From Paeniglutamicibacter psychrophenolicus (GTDB lineage: Bacteria; Actinomycetota; Actinomycetes; Actinomycetales; Micrococcaceae), in the NCBI RefSeq assembly GCF_017876575.1, contig NZ_JAGIOE010000001.1, positions 4,010,443 to 4,074,442 on the forward strand: DNA of 64,000 nt, written 5' to 3'. Positions 27,113 through 35,803 of the stretch are shown here, in pieces. Numbering within the stretch: the stretch's first letter is position 1; the number at the start of each line of letters is the position of its first letter. The translations under genes were made by a program, and so were the position numbers. The notes under the pieces were generated by a model that was not told where the DNA came from, made no database searches, and worked only from the letters and a program-made list of their open reading frames with translations.

Positions 27113-27952
27113 TTATGCGCCAACGCGGAAGCGTGCGAAAGCAGTGGCGCTGACGCCTGCCTCTTCCAGCACCTTGCCCACGGTCTTCTTGGCATCCTTG
27201 GCGAATGCCTGGTCAACCAGCACCTGCTCCTTGAAGAAGCCGGTCAGGCGTCCTTCAACGATCTTGGTCAGTGCGGCTTCGGGCTTGCCCTCGGCAACGG
27301 CGGTCTCCATGGCGATGCGACGCTCGGACTCGACGGTCTCCGGGTCGATCTCGTCGCGGGACAGCACGGTCGGTGCCATGGCGGCGGTGTGCACTGCCAC
27401 GTCGTGCGCAACGGTGAAGGCACCGTCGCCGGCGCCGTCGACGGCCACGAGGACGCCAACCTGGGCCGGGAGGTCCTTGGAGGTCTTGTGCAGGTATGCA
27501 TCAACAGTTGCACCCTCGACACGGGACAGGCGGCGGACGATGACCTTCTCGCCCAGCACTGCGCCCTCTTCGGTGACGACGTCGGCAAGGGTCTTGCCGT
27601 TGACGTCGACGGCCAACAGGGTTTCCAGGTCGGCTGCGCCGGAGGAGACTGCAACGTCCAGGACCTGGGCGGCCAGGGCGATGAACTTCTCGTTCTTGGC
27701 TACGAAGTCGGTCTCGCAGGAAAGCTCGATCATGATGCCGACGGTGCCGTCGATGACCTTGGCGGCAACGAGGCCTTCCGAGGTCGAGCGGCCTTCGCGC
27801 TTGGTGGCGCCCTTGAGGCCCTTGATGCGGATGAGCTCCATGGCCTTGTCGGCGTCGCCGTTGGCTTCGTCGAGGGCGTTCTTGACGTCCATCATGCCAG
27901 CGCCGGTGCGCTCGCGCAGTGCCTTAATGTCAGCAGCGGTGTAGTTTGCCAC
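27113..27952 (-). CDS. tsf: Elongation factor Ts
   Basis: This guanine-nucleotide exchange factor for EF-Tu has 279 residues. The N-terminal UBA-like domain starts MANYTAADIKALRERTGAGM, then MDVKNALDEANGD; the core contains ELSCETDFVAKNEKF, the EF-Ts signature. I choose the GTG at 27952, which gives the conserved MANYTA start; an ATG four codons upstream is possible. It lies downstream of rpsB after a 137-base gap with two hairpins. Confidence 0.95.
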   Translation of the reverse strand: MANYTAADIKALRERTGAGMMDVKNALDEANGDADKAMELIRIKGLKGATKREGRSTSEGLVAAKVIDGTVGIMIELSCETDFVAKNEKFIALAAQVLDVAVSSGAADLETLLAVDVNGKTLADVVTEEGAVLGEKVIVRRLSRVEGATVDAYLHKTSKDLPAQVGVLVAVDGAGDGAFTVAHDVAVHTAAMAPTVLSRDEIDPETVESERRIAMETAVAEGKPEAALTKIVEGRLTGFFKEQVLVDQAFAKDAKKTVGKVLEEAGVSATAFARFRVGA

Positions 27953-27994
27953 GTGCAACCCCATTCATAAGTGGTTTTGAGCTTTTTCGCCGAA

Positions 27995-28066
27995 GGACGG
28001 GCCGAATGTGGCCCGTCCCGCGGTTTGTTCCCGAGGCCGGCGCTCCCCCGTGCGGGGAAACGCCGG
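27995..28066 (-). terminator. Two hairpins between rpsB and tsf
   Basis: On the minus strand a compound stem (28037-28066, CCGGCG closing an inner CCCCG/CGGGG pairing) is followed by a perfect 9-base stem (27995-28018, GGACGGGCC). They lie between the rpsB stop and the tsf start. The second is followed by GCGAAAAAGC rather than a T-run. They may attenuate read-through into tsf or stabilise the rpsB message. Confidence 0.5.
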
Positions 28067-28089
28067 CATCCGGAATCTTGGTTTTGTGA

Positions 28090-29007
28090 CTACTCGGCCG
28101 AAGCGGCCGGTGCCTCGTCTGCAGCCGGGGCTGCTTCAGCGGCAGGTGCCTCTTCGGCTGCCGGGGCAGCTTCAGCGACGGGTGCTTCTTCGGCTGCCGG
28201 AGCAGCTTCAACAGCAGCCTCGGCGGCAGGCGCCTCGGTCTTGGAGGCCTCGAGCAGTTCGCGCTCCCACTCGGCCAACGGCTCGGCCGGGGCTTCGGTG
28301 TTGCCGGCAGCCTTGTTGTTGCGGGCGATCAGGCCAGCAGCAACGGCGTCTGCAACAACGCGGGTGAGCAGGTTGACGGAGCGGATGGCGTCGTCGTTGC
28401 CCGGGATCGGGTACTGGACTTCGTCCGGGTCGCAGTTGGTGTCGAGGATGGCAACAACCGGGATGCCCAGCTTGTGTGCCTCGTCGATGGCCAAGTGCTC
28501 CTTCTTGGTGTCAACAACCCAGATGACCGAAGGGGTCTTGGTCAGGTTGCGGATGCCGCCAAGGTTGGTTTGCAGCTTGGTGAGCTCGCGCTTGAGCAGC
28601 AGCAGCTCCTTCTTGGTGTGGCCCGAACCGGCAACATCCTCGAAGTTGATCTCTTCCAGTTCCTTCATGCGCGAGATGCGCTTGGAAACGGTCTGGAAGT
28701 TGGTGAGCATGCCACCGAGCCAGCGCTGGTTGACGTACGGCTGGCCAACGCGGGTCGCCTGCTCGGAAATTGCTTCCTGGGCCTGCTTCTTGGTGCCGAC
28801 GAACAGAACGGAGCCGCCGTGGGCAACGGTCTGCTTGACGAACTCGTAGGCGCGGTCGATGTACGACAGCGACTGCTGCAAGTCAATGATGTAGATGCCG
28901 TTGCGCTCCGTGAAGATGAAACGCTTCATCTTCGGGTTCCAACGACGGGTCTGGTGTCCAAAGTGAACGCCGCTGTCGAGCAGCTGGCGCATGGTTACGA
29001 CTGGCAT
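28090..29007 (-). CDS. rpsB: 30S ribosomal protein S2
   Basis: This small-subunit ribosomal protein of 305 residues starts at the ATG at 29007, with AAGGAG seven bases upstream. Residues 1-245 are typical S2 ([58 protein letters not shown]-like [20 protein letters not shown]). From about residue 253 a 53-residue Ala/Glu/Pro tail repeats [16 protein letters not shown] units. This tail makes the protein about 40-50 residues longer than E. coli S2; such tails occur in related actinobacteria. Followed by tsf in the usual order. Confidence 0.96.
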   Translation of the reverse strand: MPVVTMRQLLDSGVHFGHQTRRWNPKMKRFIFTERNGIYIIDLQQSLSYIDRAYEFVKQTVAHGGSVLFVGTKKQAQEAISEQATRVGQPYVNQRWLGGMLTNFQTVSKRISRMKELEEINFEDVAGSGHTKKELLLLKRELTKLQTNLGGIRNLTKTPSVIWVVDTKKEHLAIDEAHKLGIPVVAILDTNCDPDEVQYPIPGNDDAIRSVNLLTRVVADAVAAGLIARNNKAAGNTEAPAEPLAEWERELLEASKTEAPAAEAAVEAAPAAEEAPVAEAAPAAEEAPAAEAAPAADEAPAASAE

Positions 29008-29430
29008 GTCGCAACTCCTTCCGGCAGTAGCTGGCCGGCCCATTGCTGGACCGCGGTAACTGCCATTGTTATCGGTTGATGGTGCGCATCCGGAATTGGA
29101 GGCAACCCCTGGCATGAAAGCAACGGAAGAACCGTCATGCCAAACCTCAACCGAAGTGAATCGGACCGTGGGCCTGGCCATCGCACGCTGCCGTCCGCCA
29201 CAAACGTGTCGGTGATTGGCTGCATGGATCATTCATGCGCGAAGTCAGTTTCATGTGTTCCGCTTTTCGCGCAGGCGAGAAGAAGGCACAGAGAACCGCG
29301 TGTTCCAGTGTACTACAGGCCAAGGACCGGGAAATTGACCCATCCGCACAGAACCACGGGACGTGCATCACATCCCGCCGGCGCTCCACAGCCCGGCGGC
29401 AACCCGCCGCGGGGCGCGGGGTTCGGGCCC
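29008..29430. promoter_or_regulatory. Intergenic region between divergent rpsB and M23 peptidase genes
   Basis: No gene is recognisable in these 423 bases. The part nearest rpsB (29008-29110) should carry its leader, and the rpsB promoter is expected here. I see no clear -35/-10 pair and no conserved structure that I can name. Confidence 0.4.
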
Positions 29431-29964
29431 ATGCTCGTGGACATGAAAACCGTTTCCGCCATCTCAAGCCTGATCGTGGGCGCGGCCGTGCTGCTGGCCC
29501 CGGCCGCAGCCTCCCCGCTGTCCCCCGTCCCCGCAAACCCGGCCCGGGCAGCGTCCGGTTCCTGGAGCTGGCCGCTGCCGCCGGTGCCCGAGGTGGTTCG
29601 ATCCTTCGACGCGCCGGCCGAGCGCTGGCTCAGCGGACACCGCGGGGTCGATCTCGCCGGGTCCCCCGGGGACACCGTCAGCGCCCCGGCCGCGGGCATC
29701 GTTTCCTTCGTGGGGCGCATCGTGGATCGGCCGGTCATCGTCATCGACCACGGCTCGGGCCTGCTCACCAGCTTCGAGCCGGTGCGAAGCACCCTGGGGG
29801 TCGGCGCGATCGTCGGGATCGGCGACGAGATCGGGATGATCGCCACCGGCGCCCACTGCGATGCCCGCTGCCTGCACTGGGGCATGCGGCTGGACGGGGA
29901 GTACATCGACCCGCTGCTCACGATCCGCGACACCCGGCCCTCGATCCTGCTGCCGCTGGGTTAG
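29431..29964 (+). CDS. Secreted M23-type peptidase-like protein with altered catalytic site
   Basis: This exported protein of 177 residues has a signal peptide in about residues 1-41 (MKTVSAISSLIVGAAVLLAP, then AAA and an AARA-type end). The LytM/M23 fold follows: zinc-ligand motif HxxxD as His70-Arg-Gly-Val-Asp74, and IDHGSGLLTSF with His107. The usual HxH motif is Cys147-Leu-His149, so one catalytic His is replaced by Cys. The protein may therefore be a non-catalytic activator or a Cys variant acting at the wall. The alternative ATG at 29443 gives a tighter signal peptide. The gene is divergent from rpsB, as in other actinobacteria, and its stop overlaps the convergent glycosyltransferase by 4 bases. 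Confidence 0.85.
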   Translation: MLVDMKTVSAISSLIVGAAVLLAPAAASPLSPVPANPARAASGSWSWPLPPVPEVVRSFDAPAERWLSGHRGVDLAGSPGDTVSAPAAGIVSFVGRIVDRPVIVIDHGSGLLTSFEPVRSTLGVGAIVGIGDEIGMIATGAHCDARCLHWGMRLDGEYIDPLLTIRDTRPSILLPLG

Positions 29965-31181
29965 GTGCCTTCGCCGGGCCGGGCGCCCGGGCGGGACCCG
30001 GCGGCAAAGTCCGCGATGGCACCTTCGTAGACCGTGGCCATGAGCCGTGTTTGCCGGCTTTGCAGGAAGGATCCCGGGTCGAAGGATTCCGTCCGCGGTC
30101 CGCTGCCGTCCCGCACTTGGGCAACGCATCGGCCAAGGGCCCTGGCCAGTGCCTCGATCGAGTCGTCTTCCGTGAGCCAGTAGACGCCTTGGGGCAGGTC
30201 CTCGGCGATGGCCCGGTCGCTGAGCAGCGACGGGGTGCCCAGCGCGGCAGCCTCGTAGACCGTCATGCCCTGGGTCTCGAATCCCTGGGAGGTCTGGACC
30301 AGTGCGTCGGCTTGGCGCAGCTCGGCGAGCATTTGCCTGTAGGCGACCTTTCCGCGGATCAGCACGGTTGGCTTGTCCATGGCAGTGGCCTTGGCTTCGG
30401 CCTTGGCCCGGTCCGCGCCGTCCCCGAAGACATGGATCTCGGCGTCGATGTTGGCCAGGGCCACCGCGTCCAGGAAGGGAAGCAGGCGTTTTTCGGCGCT
30501 GAAGCGTCCCACCCACACCAGGCGCGGGCGCGGGTTGCGGGCGGCCGGCGGTTGGGCCAGGAGGTCGGCGGCGATCTGATCGTCCATCCCGTTGGGCACC
30601 ACGTCCACGGTGCCAAAGACGCCCTGAAGTTCCAGCAGCCGGGCGAAGTGGCTCGAGGGTGCGGTCACGCGCAGGGCATAGTCGGTGAAGCGTGCCAGAT
30701 ACGACCAGGCCGTGGCCGCCACGCCCCGGCCTGTGTGCAGGAAGGCCTTCTGGGCCAGCCCGAATCCGCGTTGGACCATCCCGGGGAACGGCATGGTGGC
30801 CGCGATCCCGACATCGAGGCGGTTGTGCATGGTGTGGACCACCGGCAGGTTCTGCTCCTTGGCGAAGCGGTAGCCGATAATTGCCTGCCAGAAATCGGCC
30901 TGGATGTGCACCACGTCCACCGGTCCGCGGCCGGCGATGGCCCGTGCCAGCGCCTTGTCGCTGTGCTTCCCGGGGATGCACAGCGAGTACTCCCCCGGCC
31001 CCAACGGAAGCGAGGGCAGTTCGATGACCGCCGGGTCGGATGCGTGCTTGCCGCGGTACCGCGGGGAGACGATGGTGACCCGGTGTCCTGCCAGTTCAAG
31101 GAAGCGCCGCTGCAGCCGCACGGAGGTTTGCATGCCCCCGAGGGTGTCGGGGTGTTGGTCGACGAAGATGACGCAATGCAT
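29961..31181 (-). CDS. Glycosyltransferase family 4 protein
   Basis: This cytoplasmic GT-B glycosyltransferase of 406 residues has an N-terminal acceptor domain beginning CVIFVDQHPDTLGGMQTSVR with the GGM/GGxxxh start, and a C-terminal donor domain with LVWVGRFSAEKRLLPFLDAV and the EX7E-type loop ETQGMTVYEAAALGTPSLL. These are family GT4 features (retaining, nucleotide-sugar donor). It probably acts on cell-envelope glycolipids or polysaccharide; donor and acceptor are not predictable. A second GT4 gene lies beyond a tRNA gene, but they share little besides the fold. Confidence 0.9.
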   Translation of the reverse strand: MHCVIFVDQHPDTLGGMQTSVRLQRRFLELAGHRVTIVSPRYRGKHASDPAVIELPSLPLGPGEYSLCIPGKHSDKALARAIAGRGPVDVVHIQADFWQAIIGYRFAKEQNLPVVHTMHNRLDVGIAATMPFPGMVQRGFGLAQKAFLHTGRGVAATAWSYLARFTDYALRVTAPSSHFARLLELQGVFGTVDVVPNGMDDQIAADLLAQPPAARNPRPRLVWVGRFSAEKRLLPFLDAVALANIDAEIHVFGDGADRAKAEAKATAMDKPTVLIRGKVAYRQMLAELRQADALVQTSQGFETQGMTVYEAAALGTPSLLSDRAIAEDLPQGVYWLTEDDSIEALARALGRCVAQVRDGSGPRTESFDPGSFLQSRQTRLMATVYEGAIADFAAGSRPGARPGEGT

Positions 31182-31417
31182 GGACCGGTCTCGTCCTTTC
31201 AGCGGTGATGCTTGGAGTTAAACGTGTTGCGGGCGCTGCTTGGGCGAAGTCGCTGCCTCGGGATCGATTCCCCAGGCCTTTCGAGCCTAACGGAGTCCGC
31301 AGCAGCCGCCGCGGAAGGGCACAGGGTGCGCCTCGTCCCGCTGGGTTGCCCAGGGCGGCTGGCTTCCGGGGGAAACTACCCTCAAAACTCCCCCCAAACG
31401 GCCCAAAAGCACGGAAA

Positions 31418-31463
31418 AAGGCCTAGTCAAAATCCCTGGCTGTAGGGTTTGACTAGGCCTTTC
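31418..31463 (-). terminator. Terminator of tRNA (CAU)
   Basis: AAAGGCCTAGTCAAA pairs with its complement across a loop. On the minus strand it ends in TTTTT, immediately downstream of the tRNA gene. The stretch 31182-31417 before the glycosyltransferase start holds nothing I recognise. Confidence 0.85.
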
Positions 31464-31468
31464 ATGTG

Positions 31469-31542
31469 TAGGGCGGGTGGGGCTTGAACCCACGACAAAA
31501 GGATTATGAGTCCTCTGCTCTGACCAACTGAGCTACCGCCCC
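31469..31542 (-). tRNA. tRNA with CAU anticodon (elongator Met, or Ile2)
   Basis: This 74-base cloverleaf has acceptor GGGGCGG paired with CCGCCCT (G1-U72 wobble), D arm TAGCTCAGTTGGTCAGAGCA, anticodon loop CTCATAA and T arm GTGGG-TTCAAGC-CCCAC, with discriminator A and no encoded CCA. CAU anticodons serve initiator Met, elongator Met or lysidine-modified Ile2. The initiator C1-A72 mismatch is absent. Choosing between Met and Ile2 needs a comparison with the other CAU genes in the genome. Confidence 0.93.
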
Positions 31543-31667
31543 AATACCGGGTGAACCAGCAATCTTTCCGCCAAGGACGGCGATCGCTGAAACATCCCCA
31601 GCCATCCTAATGGATTCCGGCGCAGGTTTTCATCTCCAACAACCAAAACCCGTGGCCATCGCCAAGA

Positions 31668-32855
31668 TCAGGGCAGGAAGTCCTCGGCGCTCGCGCCCCG
31701 ATAGATCGCCTCGAAGGTGTCCATGGTCTTGCTGTGGCTGTGCAGGGCGGCCTTGGCATGGCCTGCCTTGCCCATCACGGCCAGGTCCTCGGGTGCCATG
31801 GCCAGGATCGAGTCCAGCTTGCCGGCCAGGTCGACGCGGTCCCCCGGCTCGAACAGGTAGCCGTTGACGCCATCATCGACCAGGTGGGGCAGGGCCATGG
31901 CGTTGGCCAACACCACGGGCTTGGAAGCGGAGAGTGCCTCCAACGTCACCAGCGACTGCAGTTCCGCGGTGCCCGGCTGGCAGAAGACGTCGCAGCGCAG
32001 GTAGGCGCTGCGCAGTTCCTCGTCATCGACGTGCCCCAGGAAGTGCACGCGGTTGGCCACGCCTTTTTCGAGTGCCAGCTTTTCCAGCGGGCCCCGCTGT
32101 TCGCCGCCGCCGATGACCTCCAGGTGCGCGTCCGGGACATGCTTCATCAGTGTCAGGGCGTCAATGAGTTCGTTGACGTTCTTCTCCACCGCCAGCCTGC
32201 CCACAAACAGGATTGTGGGGTACGGGTTGCGGTCGATCAATTCGGCGGCCCCGAGCTCGTAGTTGCTGGAGTCGATGCCGTTGGACAGCGGGAGGACCTT
32301 GCCCAGTCGCGCGTACTTGGTCATGGCCCGGGCGGCCAGCGGAGTCGGGGTGGTGACAACATTTGCCCTGCCCATGATCTTGCCCATGTCACGCCACGAG
32401 TTGCGTGCAACAATCCGCTTGAACCACTTGGGGAACGGCAGGAACGGGTCCAGGTTTTCCGGCATGAAGTGGTTGGTGGCCACGGTGCGGATGCCCTGCT
32501 TGCCCGCGTAGGCCAAGGCTCCCTGGCCGATCATGTAGTGGCACTGGGCGTGGACGACGTCCGGCTTGATCTCGTTGAGCAGCGCCTTGATTTCCGGGTT
32601 GACCTCCCAGGGGAAGCAAATGCGGAAGTATTCGTGCGTTGCCACGGCATGGGATCGCAGCCGGTGGACGGTGGCCTCGGGCAGGACCTCGGTGACCGTG
32701 GGTCCCTTGTCCGGGCGGGTGGCCATGACGTGCACCTGGTGCCCGCGCTCGGTCATGGCCGTGGCCAGGCGATAGCAAAAGACTGCGGCGCCGTTCACGT
32801 CCGGATGATAGGTATCGGCCGCAATCAGGATCTTCAATGGTTTCTCGCCCGTCAC
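31668..32855 (-). CDS. Glycosyltransferase family 4 protein
   Basis: This 395-residue GT-B enzyme has an N-terminal domain KILIADTYHPD-like (LIAADTYHPDVNGAAVFCYR) and VHAQCHYMIGQGAL. The donor domain contains ILFVGRLAVEKNVNELIDAL and the segment ELQSLVTLEALSASKPVVL, with the conserved Glu residues that hold the nucleotide sugar. This resembles actinobacterial PimB/PimC-like and other lipid glycosyltransferases. The GTG start at 32855 follows AAGGAG at wide spacing (13 bases). It is last in a same-strand run with a DMT transporter and a CDP-alcohol phosphatidyltransferase, which hints at glycolipid or phospholipid-linked sugar chemistry. Confidence 0.9.
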   Translation of the reverse strand: MTGEKPLKILIAADTYHPDVNGAAVFCYRLATAMTERGHQVHVMATRPDKGPTVTEVLPEATVHRLRSHAVATHEYFRICFPWEVNPEIKALLNEIKPDVVHAQCHYMIGQGALAYAGKQGIRTVATNHFMPENLDPFLPFPKWFKRIVARNSWRDMGKIMGRANVVTTPTPLAARAMTKYARLGKVLPLSNGIDSSNYELGAAELIDRNPYPTILFVGRLAVEKNVNELIDALTLMKHVPDAHLEVIGGGEQRGPLEKLALEKGVANRVHFLGHVDDEELRSAYLRCDVFCQPGTAELQSLVTLEALSASKPVVLANAMALPHLVDDGVNGYLFEPGDRVDLAGKLDSILAMAPEDLAVMGKAGHAKAALHSHSKTMDTFEAIYRGASAEDFLP

Positions 32856-32947
32856 GGGGTGTGTTCACTCCTTGACATGACCGCATTTCGAGGCCACGGT
32901 TGTCGTTTCATTGTCTTGGTTGGGCTGTCGCAGGAAATCGTTGCCAT

Positions 32948-33859
32948 CTACTTGCCGTCGGTGATCCTGGTTCGTCGCTTGGCTTCTGCCTTGCGTTCGA
33001 GCACGTCCGGATGGTGTCGGGACAAGGCGATCACCCCCACGATAGCAATGCATCCGGCACCGACCATGCTCAACGCCACGGCGGGTTGGACATTGGGATC
33101 GAGTTCACCAAATATCGCAATCCCGATGGAGATGCCGACGATCGGATCGATCACGGTCAAACCGGCAATCACCAGGTCGGGCGGTCCCTTGGAATACGCG
33201 TTCTGCACGAAATAGGAGCCCAGCAGCCCCGCGACGATCACGGCCAGAATCGAGTACCAGGAAACATTGGCGATGAATCGGCCGTTGGGGTCGAGCAGTG
33301 CCACCGAAATGGTCCTGACCAAGACCGCCACGAATCCGAAGAGGACCCCGGCCCCCAGGATGTAGAAGAACGCGCTGAGCCGGTGCGGGAACAGCACCAC
33401 GGCACCGCCGAAGACCGCCACGGCGATGGCCAGGATCATGATCGTGAGCAGCTCCTGGCCGCTGGTGATCAGGTGTTCCTTGGCGCTGACCTCGATGGCC
33501 AGGAACACAAATCCCGCGCTGCCCACCATGCAGGCGGTGATCGCCAGGATCGTGGGCCGGTTCATCTTGATGTGGTGCTCCCTGGCGTTGACCACCGTGG
33601 TGATAACCAACGCAATGGCGCCAATGGGCTGGACCACGGTCAAGGGTGCGCTTGCCAGGGCGTACACGTTCAGGCTCATGCCCATCCCCAGCAAGATCAA
33701 GCCGAACACCCAGCGGGGCGTCCGGAAAAGTCGCAGCAGCCCCAAACCCGTGACGTTCAACCCGCCGGCGCTCGCGCGCACCGCGCTGGATTGCCGTTGG
33801 GTGCCGAAGGCCAGAAAGAACGCCCCGGCGATCGCGGCGGTGACCGCTAGCCAGACCAT
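32948..33859 (-). CDS. DMT/EamA-like membrane transporter
   Basis: This inner-membrane protein of 303 residues has about ten helices and little hydrophilic sequence, with short basic loops (REHHIKMN, RLFRTPRW). It fits the drug/metabolite transporter superfamily (two five-helix halves, LTVVQPIGAIALVITTVV). Its start overlaps the end of the CDP-alcohol phosphatidyltransferase gene by 13 bases, so the two are co-translated. A role in exporting a metabolite or flipping a lipid-linked sugar fits the neighbours, but this is guesswork. Confidence 0.85.
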   Translation of the reverse strand: MVWLAVTAAIAGAFFLAFGTQRQSSAVRASAGGLNVTGLGLLRLFRTPRWVFGLILLGMGMSLNVYALASAPLTVVQPIGAIALVITTVVNAREHHIKMNRPTILAITACMVGSAGFVFLAIEVSAKEHLITSGQELLTIMILAIAVAVFGGAVVLFPHRLSAFFYILGAGVLFGFVAVLVRTISVALLDPNGRFIANVSWYSILAVIVAGLLGSYFVQNAYSKGPPDLVIAGLTVIDPIVGISIGIAIFGELDPNVQPAVALSMVGAGCIAIVGVIALSRHHPDVLERKAEAKRRTRITDGK

Positions 33860-34467
33860 TCAGTTCCCGACTTCAGCGCCTTGGCCTTGCGGTGGCCAAG
33901 TATGAAATAGTGGACCGCCGCAATGACATGCAGGACGCAGGCCAGGGCCAGGCTCCAGGTCGCGATGTCCCCCAGGATGGTTCCCTTGCCCCAATCGGTG
34001 CTTCCCATGAGCAACAACGGGGTTCCCACCAGCAGCAATGCGGTGCGGATCTTTCCAAGGTTGGTGACCGGGAGGTTGGGGTTGCCGCGGAAGAGCACCC
34101 ACGTGTTGGCGATCAGGGCGATATCGGGAATCACGATCGAGAACACCAGCCATGCCGGGGCGATGCCGGTGGCGACGAAGGTCGTGGCGATCACTATCAG
34201 GGCCACCCTGTCGGCGACCGGGTCCAGCCATTTGCCAACGGTGGATATCTGGTCCAGGCGGCGGGCCGCATAGCCGTCGATCCAGTCCGAGGACCCCAGG
34301 ATCACCAGGGTGAGCGTCGCCCAGCCGTAGTGCATGTCCAGGGTCTGCCAGACGAACAGCGGAACCAGCAGGAACCTGACAACGGTGATCAGGTTCGGGA
34401 CCGTCCAGAAGGTGGTGAGCAAGCGGTATTCGAAGTTGTCGCGTGTCCCCGCTCCAATGATGCGCAT
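33847..34467 (-). CDS. CDP-alcohol phosphatidyltransferase family protein
   Basis: This membrane enzyme of 206 residues swaps CMP of a CDP-alcohol for an alcohol acceptor (PgsA/cardiolipin synthase-like). The catalytic CDP-alcohol motif is seen as SSDWIDGYAARRLDQISTVG followed by KWLDPVADR (D-G-x2-A-R-x8-G-x3-D-x3-D). Helices lie on both sides. I start at the ATG at 34467, with GGAGG five bases upstream. The N-terminus WTVPNLITVVRFLLVPLFV is typical of PgsA-like enzymes. The alcohol is unknown. Confidence 0.92.
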   Translation of the reverse strand: MRIIGAGTRDNFEYRLLTTFWTVPNLITVVRFLLVPLFVWQTLDMHYGWATLTLVILGSSDWIDGYAARRLDQISTVGKWLDPVADRVALIVIATTFVATGIAPAWLVFSIVIPDIALIANTWVLFRGNPNLPVTNLGKIRTALLLVGTPLLLMGSTDWGKGTILGDIATWSLALACVLHVIAAVHYFILGHRKAKALKSGTEWSG

Positions 34468-34594
34468 GCTCGCCTCCTTCGTGGGTCTGCGTGGTCCTTG
34501 GACAGATTTGCCGGTTGTGGGGGTGGCCCGCCCTGCCCGCCGATTCCTGTCCACCGGGGTGGGTGTGAAACGGAATCGGCGGGCCGGGCGTTGG

Positions 34595-35470
34595 CTACTT
34601 GCGCAGCAGCTTGCGCAGGAAGACGACGAACATTGCCATCGAGCCGGCCATGATGGCCAACGGACGCCAGCGTTCACGCAGGGCCTCCTTGGCGTTCTCG
34701 CCTTCGAGGCCGCTGAGCGAAGCGAGCTTTTCCGTGGCCCGCTCCATGCCTTCGGTGACCTTTTCCGATGCGGTGTCCGCGAGGTGGCGGGCCTGGCCAG
34801 CGGCCTTGCTCACGGCTTCCCCGGCAGCCTGTCCGGCGTCGGAGATTTTCTCGCCCAGGTGCAGGGGAACTTCCAGCTTCTGTCCCAGCCCGTCGCGGTG
34901 CAAGGCAATTTCCTCGCGGCGCTCGCGGGTGCGGATGATCAGTTCGTTGTGGGTCGGCTTCGGGGCCTTGGGCTCGTTCTCCCCGGCCTGCTCGGCATCC
35001 TGCCCGTCCTTCTTCTTCGAAGGCCGTGGCTCGTCAAGCGTCGAGACGTCGAAGGCGCTGCCTTCCTTGACCACGCCGAGATCGTGCCGGAATCCGCGGA
35101 TTGCTTCCTCGGGCAGCAAAGGCATGGCCTTCTTGACCTGCAGGAACGCGAACAAGCCAAGGACGATAGCAAGGACCAGGAATCCCGCGGCCACCAGCAG
35201 CGCGGCAAGCCACGGCGCGATGACGGTGCCGATGCCCATGACCAGCGCGACGACCAGTGCGACCACCATGAGAGCAAGCAAGGCGAGGGCCAGGATTCCG
35301 GCGCCCGCGGCAATGCCGACGTTGATGCCCTTTGACTTCAGGACGTTGGCTGCTATGCGGGCTTCGTCGGCCAGTTGGTTCGGGATCAGGCGGCTCAGTC
35401 CGCCCACTTGTCCCTTTAAAGTTGTTGGCGCTGACTGGTACTGGCTTCCAGTCGATTCCGATCCAGACAT
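34595..35470 (-). CDS. Holin-X/DUF1469-like membrane protein
   Basis: This 291-residue protein has an N-terminal amphipathic stretch, two adjacent hydrophobic segments (about residues 50-80 and 83-110, the Actinobacterial Holin-X pattern), then a long charged region with Lys/Glu/Ala-rich helical repeats similar to apolipoprotein-like or LEA segments (DTASEKVTEGMERATEKLAS), and a third C-terminal helix (AIMAGSMAMFVVFLRKLL). Holin-X names a fold only; lysis is not implied. It lies upstream of the lipid/sugar gene run, separated by 127 bases. Confidence 0.8.
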   Translation of the reverse strand: MSGSESTGSQYQSAPTTLKGQVGGLSRLIPNQLADEARIAANVLKSKGINVGIAAGAGILALALLALMVVALVVALVMGIGTVIAPWLAALLVAAGFLVLAIVLGLFAFLQVKKAMPLLPEEAIRGFRHDLGVVKEGSAFDVSTLDEPRPSKKKDGQDAEQAGENEPKAPKPTHNELIIRTRERREEIALHRDGLGQKLEVPLHLGEKISDAGQAAGEAVSKAAGQARHLADTASEKVTEGMERATEKLASLSGLEGENAKEALRERWRPLAIMAGSMAMFVVFLRKLLRK

Positions 35471-35593
35471 GCTGTCTCCATTTCATGCGGCCCCGGCCCG
35501 GTCCGCTCAACCCAAAACTACCACCCGGACGTGCTTAAACGACTCAACCCGAAGGGGTACACCCAGGGTATGAGATTGCCCGGACACAAGAAA

Positions 35594-35620
35594 TCCCCGC
35601 CCTCCTGAGGAGGGCGGGGA
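35594..35620 (-). terminator. Terminator of first tRNA-Asn
   Basis: A perfect 12-base GC-rich stem (CCCCGCCCTCCT and its complement) lies directly downstream of the tRNA gene on the minus strand and is followed by ATTTCTTG, a weak T-rich tail. Confidence 0.75.
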
Positions 35621-35632
35621 ATCTGTATTGCG

Positions 35633-35705
35633 CTCCCCCGAATGGACTTGAACCAGTAACCTTCCGATTAACAGTCGGACGCTCTGCCAATTGAGCTACG
35701 GGGGA
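35633..35705 (-). tRNA. tRNA-Asn (GUU), copy 1
   Basis: This 73-base cloverleaf has acceptor TCCCCCG/CGGGGGA, D arm TAGCTCAATTGGCAGAGC, anticodon loop CTGTTAA (GTT), T loop TTCAAGT and discriminator G, with no encoded CCA. The T stem has one mismatch. Copy 2 at 39106-39178 differs only at acceptor position 4 (C to T, giving a G-U wobble). Confidence 0.96.
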
Positions 35706-35803
35706 ATGAAGCGAGTTATACGTTACCAGAGCACCAAATGGAACCCAAATCAGGGTCCGGATTTTCCGGCCGTGTCCTTGCGCACAGCCGGAAAACCACC
35801 CTC

